Assembly (NCBI GenBank): GCA_035235625.1
Contig: CP141141.1
Span: forward strand, 6,190,968-6,254,967
Direction: 5' to 3'
Length of the DNA stretch: 64,000 nt
DNA from: Saururus chinensis
Lineage: Eukaryota > Streptophyta > Magnoliopsida > Piperales > Saururaceae
Shown: one piece after another, positions 17,601-27,392 of the stretch
Position numbering within the stretch: position 1 is the stretch's first letter
How the letters are laid out: the number at the start of each line of letters is the position of its first letter
Notes under the pieces: model-generated
Seen by the model: only the letters and a program-made list of their open reading frames with translations
Databases searched by the model: none
What the model was told of the DNA's origin: nothing
Made by a program: the position numbers and the translations under genes

Positions 17601-18304
17601 AATGGAAGACAGAAAGCAGCGAAATTATTCTGTATTTCATTGCATCAGAGTGAGTGAGTCTTATACAGAGGACAAGTAGTCCTTTTTATACACCGGAATA
17701 GAATGATAAGAAAGAATAATTTCTCTTATGGATGTGTTTAAGGTCGATTTGAAATCAATTGCTGTAATGTATTAATAGAATCATCATCCAATGGTCCACC
17801 TGAAACTACAGTGCAAAAATGGGTTTTTTGCTGAGCTGCAGGCTGGGCGTCCTCATTTTTTTATGTTAATTTTGCCAAATCTTAGTTTCCCCCTATACAG
17901 TTTGATTGAAGTAAAAATCATCATGTGAATCGTTTAATTTTGTTTGTTTAAAGGTTTTCTCGCCCAATACTGCATGGCTTGTGTACTCTTGGGTTTGCTG
18001 TTAGAGCTGTCATCAAATCTATTTGCAACGGAGATCCCTCCTTGGTGAAAAGCATTTTGGGTCGCTTCCTTCTTCATGTATATCCTGGAGAGACCTTGAT
18101 TACGGAGATGTGGCTGGATGCCTCAAGGTAAAAGCTATCTGCTTGTACACTCCTCTCCAACTTATAATAAGTTTTTTATTATGTCTCTTGTGGATCACCT
18201 AGATGGCTTATGACTGCAGGGTTATCTATCAAACAATTGTGAAGGAACGTAATCGGGCTGTGCTCTCTGGCTATGTGCTTCTTAACTACAGGCCATCCTT
18301 GTAA
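8611..18304 (+). CDS. ECH2: Peroxisomal enoyl-CoA hydratase 2 (MaoC/hydratase-2 type), 11 exons, 309 aa
   Basis: Exons: 8611-8673, 10219-10241, 10347-10452, 10950-11020, 11185-11257, 11364-11403, 12232-12304, 12391-12541, 15555-15625, 17954-18127, 18220-18304. All introns are GT-AG, all phases agree, and the sum is 930 nt: 309 codons plus stop, which matches my memory of the Arabidopsis ECH2 length. The protein is a double hot-dog fold. The hydratase-2 signature is in exon 9 (YRLSGDYNPLHSDP), with Asp209 and His214 as the expected catalytic pair and Asn211 between them, followed by GFSRPILHGLCTLGF. The family hydrates 2-trans-enoyl-CoA to (R)-3-hydroxyacyl-CoA in peroxisomes, needed for beta-oxidation of fatty acids with even-numbered cis double bonds. 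The C-terminus is PSL; the Arabidopsis protein ends SSL as I recall, so the PTS1 looks weak or non-canonical. The frame is open upstream to an ATG at 8506, but family N-termini support 8611. Confidence 0.95.
10219..10241 (+). other. ECH2: 23-nt micro-exon (exon 2) of ECH2
   Basis: Exon 1 ends ...HKFPE and exon 3 begins in the middle of a codon before DVVLYALGVGAC, which leaves a gap of about eight residues against the family. The 23 nt between 'ataacag' and 'gtagaa' fill it in frame with TSFAYSD plus the first two bases of an Arg codon, restoring ...PE-TSFAYSDR-DVVLYALG. Both splice sites are canonical and the length (3n+2) is exactly what the phases require. Confidence 0.9.
11600..11790. repeat. 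Low-complexity ATT/GTT-rich tract in ECH2 intron 6
   Basis: Interspersed TTA, ATT and TTGTTG units, including a repeated 'ttgttattgttgttc' phrase at about 11740-11775. It explains the open frames in both directions here. It lies inside the 828-bp intron 6. Confidence 0.8.
12542..15554 (+). other. Large ECH2 intron 8 (3.0 kb)
   Basis: AT-rich intron sequence with no coding potential beyond chance frames. I see no identifiable transposon boundary. The 13070-13560 stretch has the texture of old inserted repeat but could not be assigned. Confidence 0.6.
16440..17857 (-). mobile_element. Antisense 5' fragment of a Copia retrotransposon in ECH2 intron 9
   Basis: On the minus strand, running from high to low coordinates: an LTR-like region (about 17857-17557), a decayed primer site (GGCATCAGATTAG, compare TGGTATCAGAGC), and an ATG at 17526 opening MATTPPSSS. 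Then come a Copia gag N-terminus (LSTKLKHNILWKTQFLYIIH), the gag phrase KGDRSIIDFISNRTQIAHSL (about 17095-17040), a zinc-knuckle remnant CQICHSSGPSAANC (about 16665-16625) and a protease start IPDSSATSHM, compare the usual PDSGATNHVT. Several frameshifts and stops separate these pieces. No RT or integrase and no second LTR is seen, so this is a 5'-end remnant tolerated in the intron. Confidence 0.75.
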
Positions 18305-18893
18305 ACTTAGGAGATAGATGTTTCATGCAAATTCGAAAATGTCCTATATAGAAGGAGGTTGCATGCTTATTTATTTTGTCGGTGAATGTGTTACTCATAG
18401 CAATACAAACTTTTCTGTTATTCAAAATTTGTGTAAAACTGAACGCATTGCTTCTATACGTAAGAGTTGGCTATTACTGACGCCAACTTTGGCTTGAGTT
18501 ATCGCACAAAATGTCCAGCCCTGGCTTAATTTTAGACGGGATAAAGCATATAATAATTGCTAACATACGTTCTATGTCATTGTTGAGGAGTAATTATGAG
18601 CAATATAAAATCCGCTTTCAACGGCTCTAGAGGGTAAAATGGATGGTAATGAGGTGGTGCTGTGGTGTAGCACAACGTAGCAGTTTTTTCATTGCATTTT
18701 TCTGTGGTTATGTCTTCAATTGAAAATGCTTTGGCAAGGCACGCATATAAAGACAAGGGAAAAAATAGGTAAAAAGGGTTCAAGGCCATGTAAGGAGTTT
18801 TAACCATTGCACTATTTTGTGTTGGTCATCTCTATAATCCTTCTATGTAACAATAATTCTTTTGGATTCAATTCATTTTATAAAGCTTGAAAT

Positions 18894-19332
18894 TGTTATG
18901 ACCCTTAATGATGGGTTAGTTAGGGCAATTAGGAATTGTTGTAGGATTAGTGATTAGTTTTGGTTGTAATTAGTTATGTTTTATCTATGTAGCAAGATAA
19001 TTTTCTTATGTACTCAAGTAGGATAGCCTAGCATATTTAGGTGTTTGATTTTGTAAACACAAAGGAAATAAGTGATATTTTGCCCTAATCTCCATTTTCT
19101 CTCTCCCCGACTCTTTTCTTTCTCTTTTCCGACTCTTCTCTTCCTCTCCTACATCCCACTTCTTCTACTGGTCCTCCTTCCAATATTCCTTCATTCTATC
19201 CTTTCTCCTCAATTCCTTTCCTAATTGTTTCAATATTCCTTCAATCTGTCCTTTCTCCTTAATTCCTTTCCCAATTGTTCCAATATTCCTTTAATCTGGC
19301 CTTTCTCCTTAATTCCTTTCCCAATTGTATCA
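18894..19332 (+). mobile_element. 5' LTR of a Gypsy element
   Basis: The LTR starts TGTTATGACCC and ends ...TTGTATCA, followed by TTTAGTATTAGAGC, a mutated initiator-Met primer site. The start matches the minus-sense start of the LTR family at 27538-30601. Its 3' third holds three tandem copies of a unit of about 50 bp (19176-19328) containing 'caatattcctt' and 'cctttctcctt'. No matching 3' LTR is found downstream. Confidence 0.75.
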
Positions 19333-22035
19333 ATTTAGTATTAGAGCTGTCTTTTTTCTGGCCTTTTCCCCCATGACAAATGGAAGAGTATACGAGAGAA
19401 GAACTCCAGCCGCCGGCCAAGAAAACACTAGTGTGGAACCAGCGCCGCCCACAGTCCACCAAACCGCCACCACCCCATTCCCATTCCCATTCCCATTCCC
19501 GTTGCCGCCCTTCCGCCCGCAACTATTGGTCTACTCCCAGATGTGACAACAGAAATTGCACCGAGCACGGCTACCCAGTCGTCCGCCATCATAGGCCAGC
19601 CACCCATAGGCTAGGACCACGTTCTGGCCGCACTCTCCACCATCCAGGTTCAAACATCATAGACCCAGCGTCTTTTTCTCTTGGAATTGAAAGCTAGTCT
19701 TCAATCATCTGCGGACTGCGAGCAAGCCACCTTGGACCAAATACGAAAGGACTAGACCGCTTGTTTGGTGGCGTTCACAGCAGGTTCGGTGCTCGTCCCA
19801 CCTCCAGTCACACATCCTTCATCAATGGCAGCCCACCCCCATGGAAAGGGGATCCTCCAACAACCCCCTGTGTCCCTATTTTCCCAGGGGATAGGCCGAT
19901 CTACACCCCCTGCTTTTTTGCCTTTCTCCACCAGTGACACGAGGATTTCGGCCACCGCCACTGGGCCGAGTCGCACACCATCTACATCCGTAGTGGGCAA
20001 TGAACCCGCCCCAGTTCCTCAGTGGCATGACAATGATATCTATTCAGATGAAGCAACAAATGAAAGAGTATATGGATCGACCCCTAAGGCAAGCACCGCC
20101 TGCCTTAATTTTTCAGAGTATTCAAGAGAGGATAACCCGAGTGAGTGGGTTTCTCGTGCGGAGTGTTTCTTCTCATATCAGGGAACGCGCCCAAATCAGC
20201 GGATATGTCTAGCCTCTTTCCATTTAAAGGGAGATGCCTTGGTGTGGCTTCAACAACTCGAGCAACAAGAGGGTTCTATTATATGAGAATATCTTGTAGC
20301 TGAACTGTGCGCTTGCTTTGGTCCAAATGAGTATGAAGACTTCGACTCCCATTTGCATAACCTCCGTCTAACCTCGTCGATCCGTGCCTACCAGACAAAT
20401 TTTGCACAATTGGCCACTCGTGTGGATTAGACACCCTCAGCCTTCCTGTCTAAATTTGTGAGTGGGATGCAAGAAGATATCTAGGCTGAAGTCTGACAAT
20501 TTGAGTATGCCAACCTACGCCAGGCAATCAGTCTCGCTCATATTCAGGAGGAGCATTTCTAGCGTCTCCGTAGGGGCAACTGTGCACTATGAGTGGTCCT
20601 GCCTATTCCTCCTTCTACATTGCCGACCTCCGGACCAGTATGGCGCCTTACCCTTGCTCAAATGGAGGACCGTTGCTCCCGCGGTCTCTATTTTAATTGT
20701 GATGAGCGATTTGTGTCTGGTCATAAATGCAAGTACTCGGTCTCTATTTTGATAATGGAAGAAAACATAGACACATATGATAATCTCTCATGTGAAGAAC
20801 CAGAGGGTGTTCTAGATATTTCCATGCACGCCTTCGACGGATCCTATGAACCTCCTACATTTAGCGTGGAGGGGTACATTAAGCAACAGGTGGTATATGT
20901 TCTCATTGACAGTGGTAGCACCCATAACTTCATTAATGACTGGGTAGCTCATCAGATGGGGTGCTCCATTCAGTAGTCCGCTTCCTTTGATGTACTCATT
21001 GGCAACAGGCGATACTTGCAGAGTAGGGGAGTCTACTTCTCCATATTGATATGATTCTGCTTCCTACCAAGGGAGCTGATATTGTGCTTGGAGTACAGTG
21101 GTCGCGGGATCTTGGGCCTATTACTTGGGACTTTAAACAGTTGCATATGAATTTCCTTTATGGAGATACACAAGTTTAATTATGTGGGCAGCAACCTGCT
21201 CGAGGGTTGTTGCTTCAGTTGTTCATAGACCGGCTGCCAGAATTTGCCAGCCTTCCAATGGATCTTGCTTCATTGCTAGTTAAATATGACAGGATTTTTC
21301 AGGAGCCATCCACCTTACCTCCACCCCGCCTTTATGATCACAACATCTATATTCAGTTGGGGTGCCCACCGGCGAATGTTCACCCTTATCGATATCCTCA
21401 AGTGCAAAAAGATGAGATTGAGAGGTTAGTCCAAGAGATGCTCACTTTTAGACTTGTTCGCCCCAACACTAGCTAGTATTCTTAGTTCACGAAAAAGATG
21501 GCTCATGACGTTTTTAAATAGATTACCGTGCCCTCAATGCCATAAATATTAAGGATAAATACCTCATTCAAGTGATAGAGGAACTTTTAGATGAGTTGGT
21601 AGGGCAAATATTTTCACCAAGCTAGATTTGTAATCTGAATACCATCAAATTCGAGTGCACTTGGCTGACATTCACGAGATTGCGTTCTAGACACATGACA
21701 AATACTATAAATTCCTAGTCATGCCTTTTAGTTTATCGAATACCCCATCTATTTTTTAAAGTTTAATGAATGATATATTTGAACCATATTTATGACGATT
21801 TGTGCTAGTCTTTTTTAATAATATTTTAATTTATAACTATTCTTAGTTGTAACATCTTGAACGTATTCAGGTTGTATTTTTCACTCTACTCAGCCATGCT
21901 CTGTTTCTTAAAAAGTCAAAATATACTTTTGGGTCGTCACATATAAACTACATAGGATATATAATCTCAGCTATCATGGTATCTACATATGCCTCTAAGA
22001 TTGAAGCCTATGCTGAATTATATTATAGTGGATCC
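19333..22035 (+). pseudogene. Dead Gypsy gag-protease-reverse transcriptase polyprotein
   Basis: Gag-like sequence runs from about 19765 (NPSEWVSRAECFFSYQGT, FHLKGDALVWLQQLE) with an in-frame stop at 20284. The zinc knuckle GLYFNCDERFVSGHKC (about 20680-20730) has Tyr in place of its first Cys. The retroviral-type protease motif LIDSGSTHNFI is intact at about 20905-20940. RT begins near 21320 (PYRYPQVQKDEIERLVQEML) and then breaks down. The catalytic motif reads FVLVFFNNILIY (about 21805-21835) where the family has FFDD, so both Asp codons became Asn. RNase H, integrase and the 3' LTR are missing; a small MITE follows at 22054. Confidence 0.85.
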
Positions 22036-22053
22036 CTATTAGCTTTTTGAATA

Positions 22054-22215
22054 AAGAGTTTTTCATGCTATCTACTCACAATGAGCCTAACATAAAGAGC
22101 ACTTAGGATCATTTATTTTTAAAATTTGATGGCTGACACTCTAACGTAGATGAACTACCTGAGGTATTATTACTTATGCTTAAGCTCACGGTGAGCAAAG
22201 AGCATTAAAAACTCG
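22054..22215. repeat. MITE of the 'AGAGTTTTTCATGC / GAGCATTAAAAACTC' family
   Basis: A short element of about 160 bp with inverted ends related to those at 41228-41451 and 43624-43840. It also shares their internal phrase 'aatgagcctaacataaag'. It truncates the Gypsy remnant on its left. Confidence 0.55.
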
Positions 22216-22445
22216 CCCCTTTCCTATTTGTTCGGCCTGTTGGCTGTCTGGCCGTGCGAGACGGTCGTACACTGGCCTAACTGTCTGTCCTTGTGGGCAT
22301 TGAAAGGACGACGGACCCAATGTCTCCATCCGTTTGCTAGGCCTGCATAAGTCGCATTTCAAATCCACAATCATCCATCGGCCCACCGCCACTCTCAGCC
22401 TGACCGGCGATTCCTCTAGCTACGATCCAAGGTGGATTGGCAGAG

Positions 22446-25400
22446 ATGGTCTTCCTCTTTTGGTCTCCCCCAACAGCCCAGGACCAGAAATCTTGCCTCG
22501 ACAAGTGCCAACTTTCCACACACACGCAATCTTTCCCCTCCATCTCCATCTCCCTCTCGGATTCCTGCTAAACAATCTTTGCCTGCTTTGATTTGTGAAC
22601 CCAGGTCGGGAGCCTTCAACTACGACTCCAAGTACAGGGGGGAGACTTCCAAGCCCCTCTCCGCCCTCCACCGCCTCTCCGACGACGGCTTCTTCGTCAA
22701 CCACGCCCGCGTCCTCCTCGGCTCCGGCGAGCCGGCCTTCCAATCCGCAAAGCTCGCCCTCCAGTCGTGGAAGTAAAACCAATTATTCCGTCGTCTAAAC
22801 GTCCTTTTGATGGATTCTCAGTTGTGGGTATTTGGATATTTTTTTCAGGCATTTCAACCTGGATTGGGCTTTTGTGGAGGCGAAGACCCCGATAAGGAAG
22901 GGGACCAGGTTCTGCTCCTGCGTGAAGGAGATTTTGCCATGGATCGCTTTGCCGCTTGAGGTGGCGTATGTGGACGAGGGCGCGGGCGGCGGGGATGACC
23001 GGAGGAGGCTCAAGGCCTCCTTCGGATTCGGTAGTGGTACTCTTCGTGGCCATTTACTGGTTAGCAAATTCTTTTATCAAAAATGAAATTGGTACTCCAA
23101 TTTTTTTACACCATACACATTACACCACATTTGATTGAACAAAAAAATAAATAATAAAATTATTTTCCCCTAAAATCATAAGTTATTAGTGGTGGTGTAA
23201 GCGAATGGGTGTAGAGAAGGTGTGTAAAAGTATCACTAACTGTTTTTTTTCTCTCTCACACATGTTTTATCGTGGTCTTCATTTATGTATGGCTCACAAG
23301 GGTGAAATTGTATGAATATAACTGAAAAGTGGGCCCCTTTCACCGAAGTTGGTAAAAATTTCCAACTTTCTATGGGAAAAAGCATATGTTTGGGAGCAAT
23401 TATTAAATATCCCCAAGTGTCACACCTCGTTGTAGGTTTAATCCCAAAAGTTATTTACTGTGCACACATTAGCGTAAGAGTTTACTCCTTTTTGGCCTTC
23501 ACTTAATATGCAATGTGTCACTATCCTAATGTAAAATAGGAGTCACTCCAGAAGTAGGGCAAAAATGGGTTTAGTTGTTGGGCCCCGCACCTTCAACAAG
23601 TCTAACAAAGTCTTCTTGAACAGATGTGACCCTCTTATAAATGGTTCTTTTATTCATTGTTATTGATTTTAATTTTCTTTTACTGCAGCCGGGTTTGGGT
23701 GCATCTAATATACTCTTTTTGTCTTATATTAATAATTATATTTAAAAAAATATTAATGTATATTAAATGATAAAATCTATATCTAAGAAAAGGAAAAATA
23801 AATTTATGATGCTTTTTTTTGGTACCCAACCACTTAAATTTAATAAAATAAAATTATTAATATAAAATAAACTTCTTTTGTCAAATGAAACTATTAATTT
23901 AGGAGAGAGAAAGTAATTAATTTTGGTACGATAACCACCCGGTTCCTCTTCTATTTAGAACTCTAATAAGGTAAGTCTAAACAAAGCTGCAAACCATTTT
24001 ATTCCTCTTCCACCAAAACTTAAGTAGCAAGCACCTTGTTTATTTTCTCTTTCTCTAGTACTGAAGCAGCTAGTGCTATAATTTGCTATAATTTTATTTA
24101 TTTCTTAGCCTCCTTATGAAGTTCCAGTTCTGCCCTGTATGGGAGTACTCAATAATTTCTTATTAGTTATGCTTAAGCTGTGAAGGTTTATTAGAGAACA
24201 CCAATAAAAAAAAAGTATTGGGTGATGATACTGGGACATGTTGCCATATTTGTAAAGCATGTCCCTCTTCTTATTCTACATTTTGATGGAAAGGCCCTGT
24301 GGATGGGTTAGAGTCCAATTTTTGGGCCTTATTTGGGTAATGGTTTTTCTATCCTTATCTCACAAGCTGGTTTAAACCCACTCCGTTATATATTACTTAG
24401 CTTATTTTTAAAAAATAAATAAAGTTATTAATATGAGAAAAAGGAAAAAAGGAAATTATTGGTACAAGATGGTCCCTCCTGTAGAACATAAAAATTATTG
24501 ATGTTGTCTAACATGTAAGATGATAAAAGGTAGAACAATGTTACAATATGCAGCCACGGCCATGGTGAATACCACCTCGTATTTATTATGTGCGAAGTGG
24601 TGGGAGTTACTCCCTCTAACCTACATTAATAATTATATTTAATTTTTTAAAATAAATTAAAATTAATTTATTTTGAAAGATTAAATGTAATGTGAGATAA
24701 AGAGAGTATTATTCCCTTTATCTTAAAATAAGTATCTTATTTAATTTTAAAAATAAATTAAAATTAATTTATTTTAAAAATTAAATAAGACACTTATTTT
24801 AAAATGGATGGAATATTATATGGGGCCCATATCATCTGATTGCTCTGGCCCCTATAATGTAAAGGGTATGCTTTATAAAACATGTCATTTATGTTGTTGA
24901 GGTCGTCTGCTCCAAGGACTTTCCCTTACCGTACACTCACTTTTGAACCCAACCCCTTGCCACACTCCTTGTGCTTGTCCCAACCCATCTGACCCTTACA
25001 CTCTACGCCTTTTGCAGCTCTGGGCTCGCCTCCCCCTGCTCATGAGGCTCAGTCTGAGCTCCAAAGGTCCTGCCCACCATGACAAAAGACTCTGGCCGGC
25101 CAGGAAGAATGTTGCTGCTGAAGGAGCCTCTCTGCTATGGCCTTAGGGTTTCACACTGTGCTTAACCATATTTCGGATACTTCTTCTATCTCATATTAAT
25201 AGTTATATTCAGAAAATTAGTAATTTTTATTGATTGGTGAAACCTACATGTAAGAGAAGGAAAAATAAGCTTTTGATATTCTTTTTTAAGTAGCAAACCA
25301 TTTCAATTTAACAAAATAAAACTATTAATATAGAATAAATTTTTATGTTAAATGGAGCTCTTAATTTAGAATGGGAGGAGTATATTCTTAACAGAAGTTG

Positions 25401-25828
25401 CTTTAAGTTTAGAGAAATGAAAAGTGGAAAATGTCTTTACGAGTTACCATCCTGATCCTGACGCATGAAGCTTGTTGACATGTAATCACCGAAACTACTC
25501 AGTAGCCATGGTCCCTTTCCTCTGCCAGTTATTAACCTCATGAAACTGGGACAATTTTTTAATATTACTGTTTGACTAGTATTTTAGCATTGTATTCAAT
25601 CTCCCGTCTTGGCGTGGACAGGCAGGTGAAGAAAGGTTCTCGGTGGAGTGGGATGATAACAACCAGGTTTGGTATGAAGTGCAATCTTTCTCAAAGCCAG
25701 CACACTTGCTTTCTTTTCTTGGGTACCCGATAGTTCAGCTCCGGCAGAAGCAATTTGCTCAACAATCACTACAGGCGGTTTTGAAGCACGTCAATGCCCA
25801 GCAGCAGGGTGAAGAAGTTGCAAAATAG
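22446..25828 (+). CDS. DUF1990 / UPF0548 family protein, 4 exons, 214 aa
   Basis: Exons: 22446-22504, 22605-22772, 22849-23059, 25622-25828. Splice sites are GT-AG, phases agree, and the sum is 645 nt. The protein starts MVFLFWSPPTAQ, contains SGAFNYDSKYRG (from about residue 21), DDGFFVNHARVLLGSGE, WKHFNLDWAFVEAKTPI, KEILPWIALPLEVAYVDE, FGFGSGTLRGHLLAGEERFS, SFSKPAHLLSFLGYP and LRQKQFAQQSLQAVLKHVN. This matches the plant UPF0548 protein At2g17695 along its length. From memory, that protein has been reported as the chloroplast outer-envelope protein OEP23; the present sequence shows no transit peptide or clear membrane helix, so I leave the function open. Exons 2 and 3 are strongly GC-rich, while exon 4 and the introns are not. 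Intron 3 (2.56 kb) is loaded with MITEs. Confidence 0.93.
23711..23915. repeat. Stowaway-like MITE in the DUF1990 gene intron 3
   Basis: Flanked by TA, it begins with a degenerate CTC..TTTGTCTTATATTAATA end and closes with its complement ending GGAGAGAGAAAG. Its body shares 'aagtacccaac..cttaaat' and 'aataaaattattaatat' phrases with the copies at 25178-25382 and 45095-45605. Confidence 0.65.
24608..24815. repeat. Two adjacent hairpin MITEs in the DUF1990 gene intron 3
   Basis: 24608-24708 starts TACTCCCTC and ends in GAGAGTA. 24713-24815 is an almost perfect palindrome: 'ttatcttaaaataagtatc' is mirrored by 'cacttattttaaaatgg', with a central 'taaattaaaattaattta'. Both are of the Stowaway type. 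Confidence 0.65.
25178..25382. repeat. Stowaway-like MITE in the DUF1990 gene intron 3
   Basis: TA-flanked, starting CTTCTTCTATCTCATATTAA and ending TTAGAATGGGAGGAG. The body is related to the copy at 23711-23915. It lies about 240 bp upstream of exon 4. Confidence 0.7.
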
Positions 25829-27000
25829 ATCATTGATCCTGACGTGGGGTCTTTCTTTCAGTACGCTGGCTTTATCACCAGGATAAACAGAAGCCAAGTT
25901 CATCATTTTCTAATTCTCTTGTAGAGAGCATGAAATATCGAATGTGCTGGAAAGAAAAAATGTAACTTTCCCCCCGCAAATTTGGAAATATGGTCTGCAC
26001 GTATGAAGAAAAAGATACTATGAAATCGAGGGTAATCTATTTTCACATATTTGAAAATAAAATTTGCTATTGCCCACTTAATAAAGTCTCAATACCCCCA
26101 TTACTCATTATCCCTATTTAATATTCTAAAATCTTTCACATCCACCCTATCCCTCCATCCCTATTGAACAAATACCCTATTCTTTGTTCTTCCACACCGG
26201 CACAAGGGCCGGTGCCAGCAGTCTACCCCTTCTCCACCAATGCCTCCTCCCCCTTCTCCTTCGTTCTTCTTGTCCTCATTTCTTTTTTCTTCTTCTTCTC
26301 CTCTTTCTATGCTCCAGTGCCGGCAGTCTGCCCCCTTCCCTACTGTTGCTTCCTCCTCATTTCTTCTTCTACTCTTCCTCGGACAAGCAAAGTAAAAGGA
26401 CTGCATAGGCTGGCACGTTGTCCCTTTCTCCTCTTCCTCCGACAAGCAAAGTTAACGGACTGTGTAGGCTGGCACGCTATTCCCGCTTTGTTCTTACTAG
26501 CTTGCCCTCCGCATCTCTCTTACCCATCCACTCTCTAATGTCCCAAGGACACGCCAGAGTCAAAGAAGACATTCCGGCCTGGAACCAATGCTTGGCAGGA
26601 GGCCTTTGTTCACCCACCAAACCTCTGACCGTTGGGAAGAATCTGGATACGTCATATGGGAACTTTGTGTACTGATTTAAGTATTTTTAAGGACTTTTAT
26701 GTTTAAGTTCGAAGCTTTAAAAAAAAGGGTTAAAAGTAGAAGATGAATCCACCTGGCTATAGTATCGAAGCATGATATATTGATAGCGATACACACGTAA
26801 CAAATCAACCTAACAAAAACTCCCAATTGGGTTTTAGCTGGACACGTAGATCTCTTACAAAAGTACACTGGCTCGTTCTATCTAACCAAAAATTGAGAGT
26901 TTTTGTTATGTGCATTCCCAGTGTGAAGGGGTGGATATTTGAAGCTTTATAGTACACGCAGACTGAAGAATGCTGTGAGGTACACATTACTAACTTTTAT
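25829..27000. other. Convergent intergenic region with a local pyrimidine-rich tandem duplication
   Basis: 3' flank of the DUF1990 gene followed by a CT-rich patch. Units at about 26372-26430 and 26431-26492 share 'gacaagcaaagt' and 'taggctggcacg'. A second pair (about 26205 and 26318) shares 'gccggcagtct'-like text. The open frames here are due to composition. No gene is recognised. Confidence 0.5.
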
Positions 27001-27380
27001 TTTCTTTTTCAACACAGTATAGATTACAAACTTAAACTCGGGTACACATGACATCATTATTAGGTGTGCACGTCTGTCTCCACCCACAACTCCATTCGAA
27101 TACAAAACAGTATTCAGCTTTAACAGCCTCCCTAACTAAATGCAATGCCTGCTTTCACATGCCCCACTAGCAATAGCTTTTGCATAGTTGCGTGTTTTTG
27201 CGATACAAAACATGAACCCCAACTGAAATTTTTGCAGTTCTTTTGATTACTTATACATCACGTCTTTGTACCTGCGTGCACCCAGTAATTTGCAGTAGTA
27301 ATAAACACTCACTCAAATAAAACGATGAACAAGATATAGTCAGAATGACAAATCCCTGGAAAAGCCTGCTTGCAGCCAAT

Positions 27381-27392
27381 TCACTCTGCAAC
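27381..27392 (-). other. Proposed terminal 12-nt coding exon of the CCDC124-like gene (Val-Ala-Glu-stop)
   Basis: On the minus strand a pyrimidine-rich stretch and acceptor 'cctattatgcag' is followed by GTTGCAGAGTGA. In the phase left by exon 2 this gives ...NPLNQ-VAE-stop, the length and kind of ending I expect for plant members. Downstream (27380-27000) the minus strand looks like a 3' UTR ending in A-rich signals. An alternative acceptor at 32670-32671 would give ...NPLNQ-AV-stop at 32669-32661 with an intron of only 171 bp. The alternative is less like the family as I remember it but cannot be excluded. Confidence 0.6.

Noticed and set aside
22420..22782. 120-codon minus-strand frame opposite the DUF1990 gene exons 1-2
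   Set aside because: Shadow of the GC-rich coding exon.
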